From Ectopseudomonas toyotomiensis (lineage in GTDB: Bacteria; Pseudomonadota; Gammaproteobacteria; Pseudomonadales; Pseudomonadaceae): a stretch of DNA of 64,000 nt. The position numbers and the translations under genes were made by a program. The notes below the pieces were generated by a model, which did no database searches, was not told where the DNA came from, and saw only the letters and a program-made list of their open reading frames with translations. Every line of letters starts with the position of its first letter. The first letter of the stretch is position 1. The stretch covers positions 62,001 through 126,000 of the forward strand of contig NZ_FOXK01000003.1 in the NCBI RefSeq assembly GCF_900115695.1, given 5' to 3'. Positions 1 through 8,616 of the stretch are shown here, one piece after another.

Positions 1-462
1 CTGCACGGCGCTGATCGACAACAGGCGTGTTCGCGGGGTGAAGGCGGCGAGCAGCGCTGCTTCCGGATCGTCGCCCTTGAGATTGACTTCGATCACCTCC
101 ACGCCTTGGGCGGCCAGCGCCAGCCAGACGATGCGGTTGGAAGGGAATTCCTCGTCGCTGATGATCACCTGGTCGCCGGCTCGCCAGTCCAGGCCGAATG
201 CCACGAAGGACAGCGCCTCGGAGGTATTCTTGACCAGTGCAATATCACCGGTACTTGGTGCGTTCATCAGGCGCACAAGGCGTTCGCGTAGGCTACGCTC
301 CAGTTTCAGCCAGTCGGGATAGTCACGCGCTCCGCTGGTCACGTTCGCTTCCGAGAACCGCCGCACCGCTTCAGCGCTGCGTTTCGGCCAGGGGGCGACC
401 GCCGCATGGTTCAGATAGCGCAGTCCATTTTCCAGGGGGAACTCATCATGAAACACGTACAT
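1..462 (-). CDS. PLP-dependent aminotransferase, class V fold (3' end outside window)
   Basis: The reverse strand is open from an ATG at 462 to the window edge, giving 154 codons of the N-terminal part. It begins MYVFHDEFPLENGLRYLNHA and contains LVKNTSEALSFVA and the stretch DQVIISDEEFPSN. These are typical of fold-type I enzymes of the class V (cysteine desulfurase / isopenicillin N epimerase-like) group, where the N-T-S-E-A segment binds PLP phosphate. The catalytic Lys lies beyond the window. The gene diverges from a TetR gene with 75 bp between the starts. A weaker alternative start is at 446. The substrate cannot be inferred. Confidence 0.8.
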   Translation of the reverse strand, partial: MYVFHDEFPLENGLRYLNHAAVAPWPKRSAEAVRRFSEANVTSGARDYPDWLKLERSLRERLVRLMNAPSTGDIALVKNTSEALSFVAFGLDWRAGDQVIISDEEFPSNRIVWLALAAQGVEVIEVNLKGDDPEAALLAAFTPRTRLLSISAVQ

Positions 463-537
463 GGTCGGATGATCCGTGCAATTTGGCCGCATTTGGGCAT
501 AATAAGCGGCTTCGATTTTTGACCCCGTAGTCCCTTT

Positions 538-1161
538 ATGCAGAAAGAACCCCGTAAGGTCCGCGAATTCCGTCGCCGCGAGCAAGAAATTCTCGATACC
601 GCGCTGAAACTCTTCCTCGAACAAGGAGAAGACAGCGTTACTGTCGAGATGATCGCTGATGCGGTCGGTATCGGCAAAGGCACTATCTACAAGCACTTCA
701 AGTCCAAGGCGGAGATCTACCTGCGCCTGATGCTCGACTACGAGCGTGATCTCAACGAGCTGCTGCATTCGGCCGACGTGGATCGTGACAAAGAAGCGCT
801 GTCGCGTGCGTACTTCGAGTTCCGCATGCGCGATCCGCAGCGCTATCGGCTGTTCGACCGCCTGGAAGAAAAGGTGGTCAAGGGCAATCAGGTGCCGGAA
901 ATGGTCGAGCAGTTGCACAAGATCCGTGCTTCCAACTTCGAGCGTCTGACCCAGCTGATCAAGGGCCGCATCGCCGAAGGTAAGCTGGAAGACGTGCCGC
1001 CGTACTTCCACTATTGCGCAGCCTGGGCCCTGGTGCACGGCGCCGTGGCGCTGTATCACTCGCCGTTCTGGAGCAATGTGCTCGAGGATCAGGAAGGCTT
1101 CTTCCAGTTCCTCATGGACATCGGCGTACGCATGGGTAACAAGCGCAAGCGCGACGCCTGA
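538..1161 (+). CDS. TetR/AcrR family transcriptional regulator
   Basis: This 207-residue protein has an N-terminal helix-turn-helix domain at about residues 14-62, including IADAVGIGKGTIYKHF, the recognition-helix signature of TetR regulators. The remainder is a helical ligand-binding domain. The gene diverges from the class V aminotransferase gene and lies 79 bp before moaA in the same direction. I recall the same TetR-moaA pairing from P. aeruginosa (PA1504-PA1505). Whether it controls moaA or the aminotransferase is unknown. No clear operator palindrome was found in the 75-bp divergent gap. Confidence 0.88.
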   Translation: MQKEPRKVREFRRREQEILDTALKLFLEQGEDSVTVEMIADAVGIGKGTIYKHFKSKAEIYLRLMLDYERDLNELLHSADVDRDKEALSRAYFEFRMRDPQRYRLFDRLEEKVVKGNQVPEMVEQLHKIRASNFERLTQLIKGRIAEGKLEDVPPYFHYCAAWALVHGAVALYHSPFWSNVLEDQEGFFQFLMDIGVRMGNKRKRDA

Positions 1162-1240
1162 TACCTGGCATGTCGGCCACGGTACTGTGCCGTGGCTGAC
1201 ATAGCGATATACTCCGGTTCTTAACGAACTGGAGCTCTCA

Positions 1241-2209
1241 ATGATCGTCGACCGCCAGGGCAGACGCTTTCGCAACCTCCGCGTCAGCCTGACCGCCGCC
1301 TGCAACTACGCCTGCACCTACTGTGTGCCGAACGGCAAGCGTCTGGTCGCCGCTCAGGACGAACTCTCCGCCGACGCCATGGCGCGTGGCGTGGCTTATC
1401 TGATCGAAGCAGCCGGCATCGAGCGCTTGCGCATCACTGGTGGTGAACCGCTGGTCAGCACGCGTCTGGAGCCTTTCCTGCGCCAGGTCAGTCAGCTCGG
1501 CCTCGACGATATCAGCCTGACCACCAACGGCCAGTTGCTCGAGCGCAAGCTACCGCTGTTGGTCGAATGCGGTATTCGCCGCCTGAATGTTTCCCTCGAT
1601 ACCCTCGATGCTGACGCCTTCCGCAGCATCGCCCGCGGCGGCGACCTGGCCACCGTGTTGGCCGGCATGAAAGCGGCGCGCGAAGCCGGGATGAAGATCA
1701 AGGTCAACATGGTGCCGTTGCGCGGGCAGAACCTCGATCAGGTGCTGCCGCTGCTCGAGTACTGCCTGGAGCGGGGTTTCGAGTTGCGCTTCATCGAACT
1801 GATGCGCATGGGCCACCTGGCACGCGACCCCAATGCCTTCAACCAGCAATTCGTTGGTCTGCCGGAGCTGCTCGAGCTGATCGGCACCCGTCACCAGTAT
1901 GTTCAGGCCAGCGCTCCGGTGGATGCCACGGCGATGCGCTACGCCATTCCCGGTGCCGGTCATTTCGGCGTGATCGCCAACGAAAGCGTGCCGTTCTGCC
2001 GTACCTGCTCGCGCCTGCGCCTGTCGTCTACCGGCTGGTTGCACGGCTGCCTGTCGTCGAGCAACCGCCACTTCGTTGGCGACCTGCTGGACAAACCCCG
2101 TCACCAGGCCTTGCCGGCGCTGCAGCGTCTGCTGGTCAAGGCACTCGGCGACAAGCAGGACCTGGCCTTCTCCGGCGGCGTCACCGTGATGAAGATCATC
2201 GGCGGCTGA
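1241..2209 (+). CDS. moaA: GTP 3',8-cyclase MoaA (molybdenum cofactor step 1)
   Basis: This is a radical SAM enzyme of 322 residues that converts GTP to 3',8-cyclo-GTP in molybdopterin synthesis. The N-terminal cluster motif has C21, C25 and C28 (CNYACTYC). The second [4Fe-4S] site has C253, C256 and C270 (FCRTC...HGC). The chain ends in the essential Gly-Gly (IIGG). The start has ggagctctcaATG as ribosome-binding site. No other moa gene is adjacent, so it is probably the second, stand-alone moaA paralogue known in pseudomonads (moaA2), placed behind a TetR gene. Confidence 0.93.
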   Translation: MIVDRQGRRFRNLRVSLTAACNYACTYCVPNGKRLVAAQDELSADAMARGVAYLIEAAGIERLRITGGEPLVSTRLEPFLRQVSQLGLDDISLTTNGQLLERKLPLLVECGIRRLNVSLDTLDADAFRSIARGGDLATVLAGMKAAREAGMKIKVNMVPLRGQNLDQVLPLLEYCLERGFELRFIELMRMGHLARDPNAFNQQFVGLPELLELIGTRHQYVQASAPVDATAMRYAIPGAGHFGVIANESVPFCRTCSRLRLSSTGWLHGCLSSSNRHFVGDLLDKPRHQALPALQRLLVKALGDKQDLAFSGGVTVMKIIGG

Positions 2210-2324
2210 TGCTTGGTTGGCTGTTCTGGAACGACTTAGCTACGCAATCCTTTCTCGGCGATTGCCGCGTGCTCTCTGAAAAAGAAAGCGCCGGGGTGTT
2301 CTGCATCAGGCTTTCGGTCCAGTC

Positions 2325-2350
2325 CAAAAGAAAGCCGCCCGAAGGCGGCT
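2325..2350 (-). terminator. Rho-independent terminator of the small secreted protein gene
   Basis: On the reverse strand, AGCCGCC-TTCG-GGCGGCT is followed by TTTCTTTT. It lies about 50 nt beyond the stop codon at 2401. On the forward strand no T-run follows the stem, so it serves the minus-strand gene. Confidence 0.75.
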
Positions 2351-2400
2351 GCGAGCGTCAGGCGCATCGTCTTTTCATACGCCCGACGCTTGTCTCATGA

Positions 2401-2673
2401 TTAATTCTTCACTGCCTGCAGGTAATCCTTGAGGGTCTGCTCGTCAGCGGATTTGACCGTCATGCCCTCCGGGCCGCTGCCGATGTCGGTGAACTGCTTG
2501 GCCGGCTCGCCAGTGGCCTTGAAGTCCTTCAGCTCTTGAGAGTTCTCGCGAAATACCCACAGACGGCCGTCCTCGACTTCGGTGACGAAGCCAGGCCGGT
2601 CGTACTGGCTGGCCAGCGCGGTGCCGGCGAAGAGGCTGGAGAGCATCAGGGCGGTCAGGGCGATCTTTTTCAT
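2401..2673 (-). CDS. Small secreted/periplasmic protein of unknown function
   Basis: This is a 90-residue protein starting MKKIALTALMLSSLFAGTALA, a clear Sec signal peptide with an A-L-A cleavage site, leaving about 69 mature residues. The mature part begins SQYDRPGF and is charged and soluble. The start at 2673 is preferred over one 33 bp upstream because it places the signal peptide at the N-terminus and has AGGAT at a suitable distance. A terminator follows. I do not recognise the family. It has no evident link to the arsenic genes that begin about 100 bp upstream on the same strand. Confidence 0.75.
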   Translation of the reverse strand: MKKIALTALMLSSLFAGTALASQYDRPGFVTEVEDGRLWVFRENSQELKDFKATGEPAKQFTDIGSGPEGMTVKSADEQTLKDYLQAVKN

Positions 2674-2781
2674 CGTTGTGCATCCTAGGGTGTTGGGGGT
2701 GGGCACACCCTAGCGTAGGCTATGTGACTTGCTTATTACATTATCCGTATATGCGTGTAACCAGATGTAAAATTTCCCTGG

Positions 2782-3858
2782 TTAGCGGTGCAAGGCGCGC
2801 TCGTACCAGTTGCGGCTCTTGTTGACCATGCGTACCAGCCAGAGCATCACCGGCACCTCGATCAGCACGCCGACCACGGTGGCCAGCGCCGCACCGGAGT
2901 CGAAGCCGTAGAGCACGATAGCCACGGCCACGGCCAGCTCGAAGAAGTTGGAGGCGCCGATCATGGTGGAGGGGCCGGCCACGTCATGGTGTACCTTCAG
3001 TGAGCGGTTGAGCCAGTAGCCGAGTGCAGCGATCAGCAGCGTCTGCAGCAGGATGGGCATGGCCAGAATGCCGATCACCAGTGGTTGTTCGACAATGGCC
3101 TGGCCTTGAAAGGAGAACAGCAGCACCAGGGTGGCCAACAGAGCGATGATGGAGAAGGGAGAGATTTTCGCCAGGGCCGCTTCGAAGGTGGGCTTGCCGC
3201 GCTTGAGCAGGTGGGCGCGTATGGCCTGGGCGATGGCCAGGGGGATGACGATGTACATCACCACCGATAGCAGCAGGGTGTCCCAGGGCACCGGGATCGA
3301 CGACACGCCCAGCAGCAGGGCAACGATGGGGGCGAAGGCGAACACCATCACCAGGTCGTTGAGGGCCACCTGGCTGATGGTGAAGTTGGCGTTGCCGTTA
3401 CACAGATTGCTCCACACGAACACCATCGCCGTGCAGGGCGCGGCGCCAAGCAGGATCAGCCCGGCCATGTAGCTGTCGAGCTGGTCGGCCGGCAGCCAGT
3501 CGGCGAACAGGATCTTGACGAACAGCCAGCCGATCAGGGCCATGGAGAAGGGCTTGACCACCCAGTTGACGAACAGGGTGACGCCGATGCCGGCTTTCTG
3601 CCCGCGCACTTCATGCAGCGAGCCAAAATCGATCTTCATTAGCATGGGGATGATCATCACCCAGATCAGCACGCCGACCGGGATGTTCACCTGGGCAACT
3701 TCCATGGCGCCGACTGCCTGAGCGGCCTGCGGAGCGAGCATGCCGAGAACTGTACCGGCCGCGATACAGAGGAACACCCACAGGGTCAGGTAACGCTCGA
3801 AGAACCCCAGGGGCGCGCCTGCGGATTGCTTCAGGGCGGTGTCACACGCATTTGTCAT
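2782..3858 (-). CDS. arsB: ACR3-family arsenite efflux permease
   Basis: This integral membrane protein of 358 residues has about ten hydrophobic segments and exports As(III) across the inner membrane using the proton motive force. The signature LGAAPCTAMVFVWS carries the conserved Cys (C142) required in ACR3 transporters. A later N-x-F-E-L motif (ASNFFELAVA) is also typical. It is ACR3 rather than the unrelated ArsB permease of E. coli, although arsB is the name often used. The gene diverges from the arsC-arsR fusion. Three ATATTCGC repeats in the shared 106-bp gap suggest that ArsR represses both directions. Confidence 0.93.
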   Translation of the reverse strand: MTNACDTALKQSAGAPLGFFERYLTLWVFLCIAAGTVLGMLAPQAAQAVGAMEVAQVNIPVGVLIWVMIIPMLMKIDFGSLHEVRGQKAGIGVTLFVNWVVKPFSMALIGWLFVKILFADWLPADQLDSYMAGLILLGAAPCTAMVFVWSNLCNGNANFTISQVALNDLVMVFAFAPIVALLLGVSSIPVPWDTLLLSVVMYIVIPLAIAQAIRAHLLKRGKPTFEAALAKISPFSIIALLATLVLLFSFQGQAIVEQPLVIGILAMPILLQTLLIAALGYWLNRSLKVHHDVAGPSTMIGASNFFELAVAVAIVLYGFDSGAALATVVGVLIEVPVMLWLVRMVNKSRNWYERALHR

Positions 3859-3897
3859 CTTGGTTGCCTATCCTCGTCATGGGCGCATGGCTCAAAC

Positions 3898-3937
3898 ATA
3901 TTCGCTTTACTGCATATTCGCAAAATAATATATTCGC
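3898..3937. promoter_or_regulatory. Three ATATTCGC direct repeats, probable ArsR operator
   Basis: ATATTCGC occurs at 3898-3905, 3914-3921 and 3930-3937, spaced exactly 16 bp apart, within an A+T-rich patch between the divergent arsB and arsC-arsR starts. The position fits an operator/promoter region. Binding by ArsR is inferred from location; the 16-bp phasing is seen directly. Confidence 0.6.
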
Positions 3938-3964
3938 TCATGTGCATCCTTGACGGAAATCAAC

Positions 3965-4741
3965 ATGAGTCAGAAAAAGCGTGTCCTGTTCCTCTGCGTG
4001 GCCAACTCGTCGCGCTCGCAGATGGCCGAAGCGCTACTGCGCCATACCGACTCCGAACATTTCGAAGCCTTCAGTGCGGGCACCGCGCCCACTGCGGTAG
4101 ACCCGCGCACCCGCGATGCGCTGGAGCACCTTGGCGTTTCTACCGCCGGGCTGTTCAGCATGTCGGTCGAGCAGGTCGCCGGCGAGCCGTTCGACTATGT
4201 GATCACCCTGTGCGACAAGTCCGCGCTGGAGTGCCTGGCGTTGCCCGGCACTGGCGAATACATCGCCTGGAACTTCGAGGATCCGGCGACCAGTTCGCAG
4301 AAGGACGCCTATCGCAAGACCCTGCACGAGATCCACGAGCGGATAAAGATGTTCGTGCTGATCAAGAGCAAGCCGGCCAGCGGTGACCCCGAGGCTATGG
4401 CCCCCACCGACGTGTTCAAGTGCCTGGCCGACGAGACGCGCGCGCGCATCGCCCTGCTCGTTACCCTGGAGCAGGAGCTGTGCGTCTGCGAGCTGACCGC
4501 GGCGCTGGAACAGGCTCAGCCGAAGATTTCCCGCCACCTGGCCTTGCTGCGCAGCAGCGGTCTGCTGGAAGACCGCCGTAATGGGCAGTGGGTGTACTAC
4601 CGCCTGCATCCGCAGTTGCCCGAGTGGGTCAGGGACGTGCTCAAGCGCACCCTGGACAGCAATGCCGAGTGGCTGCGCCCGGATGTGCAGCGCCTGTGGC
4701 AGATGCGTGACCGCCCTGGGCGTAAGCCGCTCTGCGATTGA
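3965..4741 (+). CDS. Fusion protein: thioredoxin-type arsenate reductase ArsC plus ArsR repressor
   Basis: This is one open frame of 258 residues. Residues 5-135 form a low-molecular-weight phosphatase-fold arsenate reductase. They have the CX5R loop C11-VANSS-R17 and the two relay cysteines C83 and C90 of thioredoxin-coupled ArsC. Residues 146-250 form a winged-helix ArsR/SmtB repressor with the As(III)-sensing ELCVCEL motif (C173, C175) and the recognition region QAQPKISRHLALL. The linker is short (PASGDPEAMAP). ATG 3965 is chosen; a TTG five codons upstream is possible. The gene leads an operon with arsH. Fusion links making arsenite with sensing it. M145 could also serve as an internal start for free ArsR. 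Confidence 0.9.
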   Translation: MSQKKRVLFLCVANSSRSQMAEALLRHTDSEHFEAFSAGTAPTAVDPRTRDALEHLGVSTAGLFSMSVEQVAGEPFDYVITLCDKSALECLALPGTGEYIAWNFEDPATSSQKDAYRKTLHEIHERIKMFVLIKSKPASGDPEAMAPTDVFKCLADETRARIALLVTLEQELCVCELTAALEQAQPKISRHLALLRSSGLLEDRRNGQWVYYRLHPQLPEWVRDVLKRTLDSNAEWLRPDVQRLWQMRDRPGRKPLCD

Positions 4742-4841
4742 GCCATGCGGCACTTCATGGCCAGCGCCAGTGCGCGTCGACCCGCCCCGTGCGTGATGCC
4801 GACACTGCCGCCCGTTTAACCCCTTGCAGCGGATGAAAACC

Positions 4842-5555
4842 ATGCACAACGACCTGCCCAATACTGACCGGCAACTGCTCGATCTTCCGACTGCGGACAA
4901 GCTCAGCGTCGAGTCGGCCTCGACCCACGCGCCGCGCATCCTGCTGTTGTACGGCTCCACTCGCGAGAAGTCCTTCAGTCGCCTGATGACCGAGGAGGCC
5001 GCGCGCCTGTTGCAGCACTTCGGCGCCGAGACGCGCATCTTCGACCCGCGCGGCCTGCCGCTGCCGGACGATGCGCCGGACAGCCATCCCAAGGTGCAAG
5101 AGCTGCGTGAGCTGATGCAGTGGTCGGAAGGCCAGGTGTGGTGCTCCCCCGAACGCCACGGCGCGATGACCGCCGTGTTCAAGGCGCAGATCGACTGGGT
5201 GCCGCTGGCCATGGGCGCGGTCCGCCCGACCCAGGGCAAGACCCTGGCGGTGATGCAGGTCTGCGGCGGCTCGCAGTCGTTCAACGTGGTCAATCAGCTG
5301 CGCGTACTGGGGCGCTGGATGCGCATGTTTACCATCCCCAACCAGTCCTCGGTGCCCAAGGCCTTCATGGAGTTCGACACGGAGGGCCGGATGAAGCCGT
5401 CCTCGTTCTACGACCGTCTGGTGGACGTGATGGAGGAACTGGTCAAGTTCACCCTGCTGCTGCGCGACCGCTCCGACTATCTGGTCGATCGCTACTCCGA
5501 GCGCAAGGAGTCGGCCGAAGAACTGTCCAAACGCGTCAATCAGCGCGCCATCTGA
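4842..5555 (+). CDS. arsH: ArsH, NADPH-dependent FMN reductase / organoarsenical oxidase
   Basis: This flavodoxin-like protein has about 237 residues, with the FMN phosphate-binding stretch [15 protein letters not shown] and the ArsH-typical [18 protein letters not shown]. In characterised ArsH proteins it oxidises trivalent methylated or aromatic arsenicals to the less toxic pentavalent forms. The ATG at 4842 gives the usual N-terminus (M-H-N-D-L-P-N) and has GGA about 9 nt upstream. ATG 4833 is an alternative. It lies 100 bp after the arsC-arsR fusion and 18 bp before the phosphatase gene. Confidence 0.93.
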   Translation: MHNDLPNTDRQLLDLPTADKLSVESASTHAPRILLLYGSTREKSFSRLMTEEAARLLQHFGAETRIFDPRGLPLPDDAPDSHPKVQELRELMQWSEGQVWCSPERHGAMTAVFKAQIDWVPLAMGAVRPTQGKTLAVMQVCGGSQSFNVVNQLRVLGRWMRMFTIPNQSSVPKAFMEFDTEGRMKPSSFYDRLVDVMEELVKFTLLLRDRSDYLVDRYSERKESAEELSKRVNQRAI

Positions 5556-5573
5556 GCGAAGGAACTGCCCGCC

Positions 5574-6074
5574 ATGACTCATCCATACGATGCACTGCAC
5601 GTGCCCGGCCTGGCCGGCACGCTGATCTTCACGCCTTGCCCCGGCACCCGGGAAACCTCGCTGGAACAGGCGCTGCTGGCGCTCAAGCAGGCTGGTGCAG
5701 AGGGCGTGATCACCCTGATGCCGCACAGCGAGCTGGCCGCCAGCGGCGCCGAGCAAATCGCCCAGCAGTGCCAGGCCCTGGACCTGGCCTGGTATCACCT
5801 GCCGGTGGCCGACGAACAGGTGCCGCTGGAGGATTTCGGCGAGGGCTGGCGGGCATCGCGCCAGGCGATTCTCGAACACCTGCGTGGCGGCCGCGCGCTG
5901 GCCATCCACTGCAAGGGCGGCTCCGGGCGCACCGGTCTGATCGCCGCACGCATCCTCATCGAAACCGGCATCGCGCGCAGTCAGGCCATCGCCTTGGTGC
6001 AGGCACTGCGGCCCAAGGCCATCCAGCATCCCGCTCACGTCAACTGGATCAACCAGTTCGACGCGACCCACTGA
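5574..6074 (+). CDS. CX5R tyrosine/dual-specificity phosphatase-like protein of ars operon
   Basis: This 166-residue protein has the phosphatase signature [10 protein letters not shown] (C113 nucleophile, R119) and a likely general-acid Asp in PVADEQVP (D80). It most resembles CDKN3-like / dual-specificity phosphatases. It sits between arsH and the GAPDH gene, 13 bp before the latter, so it is co-transcribed with the ArsJ pathway. Its substrate is unknown to me. Acting on a phosphoglycerate-type or arseno-phospho intermediate, or on a regulatory phosphoprotein, are both possible. Confidence 0.82.
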   Translation: MTHPYDALHVPGLAGTLIFTPCPGTRETSLEQALLALKQAGAEGVITLMPHSELAASGAEQIAQQCQALDLAWYHLPVADEQVPLEDFGEGWRASRQAILEHLRGGRALAIHCKGGSGRTGLIAARILIETGIARSQAIALVQALRPKAIQHPAHVNWINQFDATH

Positions 6075-6087
6075 CAGAGGCATCGAC

Positions 6088-7092
6088 ATGAGCATCAAAG
6101 TAGGTATCAACGGTTTTGGCCGCATCGGCCGTCTGGCATTACGCGCGGCCTGGAACTGGCCAGAACTGGAGTTCGTGCAGATCAACGACCCGGCAGGCGA
6201 CGCCGCCACCCACGCGCACCTGCTCAATTTCGACTCGGTGCATGGCCGCTGGCAGCATGAGGCGAGCAGCGACGGCGATTGCGTGGTGATCGATGGCAAG
6301 CGCATCAAGGTGAGCGCCAACAAGGCCATCGCCGACACCGACTGGAGTGGTTGCGACCTGGTGCTGGAGGCCAGCGGCAAGATGAAGACGGTCGCCGTGC
6401 TGCAGGGCTATCTGGATCAGGGCGTGAAGCGCGTGGTGGTCTGCGCGCCGGTCAAGGAGCAGGGCGCGCTGAATGTGGTGATGGGCGTCAACCAGTACCT
6501 GTTCGACCCGGCGCAGCATCGCATCGTCACCGCCGCGTCCTGCACCACCAATTGCCTGGCACCGGTGGTCAAGGTGATCCACGAGGCGCTGGGCATTCGT
6601 CACGGCTCGATCACTACCATCCACGACCTGACCAACACCCAGAGCATCCTCGACCAACCGCACAAGGACCTGCGTCGCGCCCGCGCCTCGGGTATGAGCC
6701 TGATTCCGACCACCACCGGTTCTGCCACGGCGATTGCCGAGATCTTTCCCGAGTTGCGCGGCAAGTTGAACGGCCATGCCGTGCGCGTGCCGCTGGCCAA
6801 CGCCTCGCTGACCGATTGCGTGTTCGAGGTTGAGCGCGCCACCACCGCCGAGGAAGTCAACGCGCTGCTTAAAGCGGCCGCCGATGGCCCGTTGAAGAAC
6901 ATCCTTGGCTACGAGGAGCGCCCGCTGGTGTCCATCGACTACCGCACCGATCCGCGCTCGTCCATCGTCGATGCGCTATCGACCATGGTGGTGGCCGGCA
7001 CTCAGGTGAAGATCTATGCCTGGTACGACAACGAGTGGGGGTATGCCAACCGCGCGGTGGAGCTGGCGCGCCTGGTCGGCCAGGCCGGCTGA
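6088..7092 (+). CDS. Arsenic-operon glyceraldehyde-3-phosphate dehydrogenase
   Basis: This 334-residue type I GAPDH has the NAD-binding start [12 protein letters not shown], the catalytic C152 in AASCTTNC and the C-terminal [11 protein letters not shown]. With arsenate in place of phosphate, GAPDH forms unstable 1-arseno-3-phosphoglycerate, which the neighbouring ArsJ exports. That partnership is established for gapdh-arsJ pairs. Position between arsH/phosphatase and arsJ supports this specialised role rather than central glycolysis. The adenine-ribose region reads QINDPAG, consistent with NAD rather than NADP. Confidence 0.92.
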   Translation: MSIKVGINGFGRIGRLALRAAWNWPELEFVQINDPAGDAATHAHLLNFDSVHGRWQHEASSDGDCVVIDGKRIKVSANKAIADTDWSGCDLVLEASGKMKTVAVLQGYLDQGVKRVVVCAPVKEQGALNVVMGVNQYLFDPAQHRIVTAASCTTNCLAPVVKVIHEALGIRHGSITTIHDLTNTQSILDQPHKDLRRARASGMSLIPTTTGSATAIAEIFPELRGKLNGHAVRVPLANASLTDCVFEVERATTAEEVNALLKAAADGPLKNILGYEERPLVSIDYRTDPRSSIVDALSTMVVAGTQVKIYAWYDNEWGYANRAVELARLVGQAG

Positions 7093-7094
7093 TT

Positions 7095-7236
7095 CGTAGG
7101 TGCGCCGTTGCGCACCAGCCAGCGCACCGAATGGGAAGGACAGGCTTATGGGCGTCCTTCCTGCTGCCTGGGACGAATCATCGGCTTGCTCGTATGCCCG
7201 TTAGGGAGCGCCATGGTGCGCGCGGCGCACCCTACG
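7095..7236. repeat. REP-like inverted pair between gapdh and arsJ
   Basis: The arm at 7095-7116 (CGTAGGTGCGCC...GCGCACC) is matched in inverted orientation at 7215-7236 (GGTGCGCGCGGCGCACCC...). It is the same family as the copies at 15873-15938 and 44889-44968. It fills most of the 194-bp gap and could cause partial termination before arsJ. Confidence 0.7.
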
Positions 7237-7286
7237 TTTGAGGCCAGCCGTCCGGCCGCTATAACGCCCGATCAGGAAATCACGCC

Positions 7287-8516
7287 ATGCACGCCCTCGC
7301 ACGACTCTCTCCGGAGATCCGCCAGTACCTCTTGGTAACCGGCAACTACTGGGCCTTTACCCTCACTGACGGCGCACTGCGCATGTTGGTGGTGCTGCAT
7401 TTTCACAGCCTGGGCTACACGCCGCTGCAGATCGCCGCGCTGTTTCTGTTCTACGAGATCTTCGGCGTGGTCACCAACCTGGTGGGCGGCTACCTGGGCG
7501 CGCGGCTGGGTCTGAACCGCACCATGAACATCGGCCTTGGTCTGCAGGTACTGGCGCTGTTGATGCTCACCGTGCCGGCCGCCTGGTTGACCGTGCCCTG
7601 GGTCATGGTGGCGCAGGCGCTGTCCGGCATCGCCAAGGATCTGAACAAGATGAGCGCCAAGAGCTCGATCAAGCTCCTGGTGCCGGACAGTCAGCAGGGC
7701 ACGCTGTACAAATGGGTGGCCATCCTCACCGGCTCGAAGAATGCGCTCAAGGGCGTCGGCTTCTTCCTGGGTGGCGCGCTGCTCGCCGTGCTCGGGTTCA
7801 CCGGCGCGGTGCTGGCCATGGCTGCCGCGCTGGCGCTGATCTGGCTGGCCAGCCTGGTGCTGCTGAAGAAGGATCTGGGCAAGGCCAAGGCCAAGCCGAA
7901 ATTCCGCGACATGCTCTCCAAGAGCCGGGCGATCAACATTCTTTCGGCTGCCCGGCTGTTTCTCTTCGGTGCGCGTGACGTCTGGTTCGTGGTGGCGCTA
8001 CCGGTGTATTTGAGCAGTGTGTTCGGCTGGGATTTCTGGTTGGTGGGCGGCTTTCTCGCTGCCTGGGTAATCGGCTACGGCATCGTGCAATCGTTTGCAC
8101 CGCGCATCACTGGCAAGCAAAACGGGCAAGTGCCGGACGGCCGCGCGGCTTTCGTCTGGGCCACGCTGCTGGCCGGGCTGCCAGCGCTGATCGCCTTGGG
8201 GCTGGGCACTGGCTGGTCGGCGCAGGTGGTCTTGCTCGGCGGGCTGATGCTGTTCGGCGTGCTGTTCGCGGTGAATTCCTCGCTGCACAGCTACCTGATC
8301 GTCAGCTACGCCAAGGAAGACGGCGTATCGCTGGACGTAGGCTTCTACTACATGTCCAACGCGCTGGGGCGGCTGATCGGCACGCTGCTGTCGGGCTGGG
8401 TCTTCCAGGCTTATGGGCTGGAGGCCTGCCTGTGGGTGTCCAGCGCGTTCGTACTGGCCGCTGCGCTGATTTCCATCGCCTTGCCCAGACACCGCGATAC
8501 CGCTCGGCAGGCCTGA
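7287..8516 (+). CDS. arsJ: ArsJ, major facilitator organoarsenical exporter
   Basis: This MFS-type membrane protein of 409 residues has about twelve hydrophobic segments. It begins MHALARLSPEIRQYLLVTGNYW and contains LGARLGLNRTMNIGLGLQV between the second and third segments. ArsJ exports 1-arseno-3-phosphoglycerate made by the adjacent GAPDH, which breaks down to arsenate outside. Together these two genes give arsenate resistance without reduction, in parallel with the ArsC/ACR3 route also encoded here. It is the last gene of the island. No terminator was seen immediately after it. Confidence 0.92.
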   Translation: MHALARLSPEIRQYLLVTGNYWAFTLTDGALRMLVVLHFHSLGYTPLQIAALFLFYEIFGVVTNLVGGYLGARLGLNRTMNIGLGLQVLALLMLTVPAAWLTVPWVMVAQALSGIAKDLNKMSAKSSIKLLVPDSQQGTLYKWVAILTGSKNALKGVGFFLGGALLAVLGFTGAVLAMAAALALIWLASLVLLKKDLGKAKAKPKFRDMLSKSRAINILSAARLFLFGARDVWFVVALPVYLSSVFGWDFWLVGGFLAAWVIGYGIVQSFAPRITGKQNGQVPDGRAAFVWATLLAGLPALIALGLGTGWSAQVVLLGGLMLFGVLFAVNSSLHSYLIVSYAKEDGVSLDVGFYYMSNALGRLIGTLLSGWVFQAYGLEACLWVSSAFVLAAALISIALPRHRDTARQA

Positions 8517-8616
8517 GGTCGCTGAAATGGCAAGGTGGACTTGAATAAGGCTGGCGCAGAACCTGCATCTACGCCTCATCCGCCGGATTTCCGTCACCGG
8601 CGAGGAGGATCGATTC

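Noticed and set aside
2209..2400. Open frame of 63 codons directly after moaA
   Set aside because: It includes the minus-strand terminator and reads through a repeat-like tail; no ribosome-binding site and no protein-like composition.
2401..8516. Recently transferred arsenic island bounded by mobile elements
   Set aside because: No transposase, integrase or flanking direct repeats were found, and composition looks like the surroundings.
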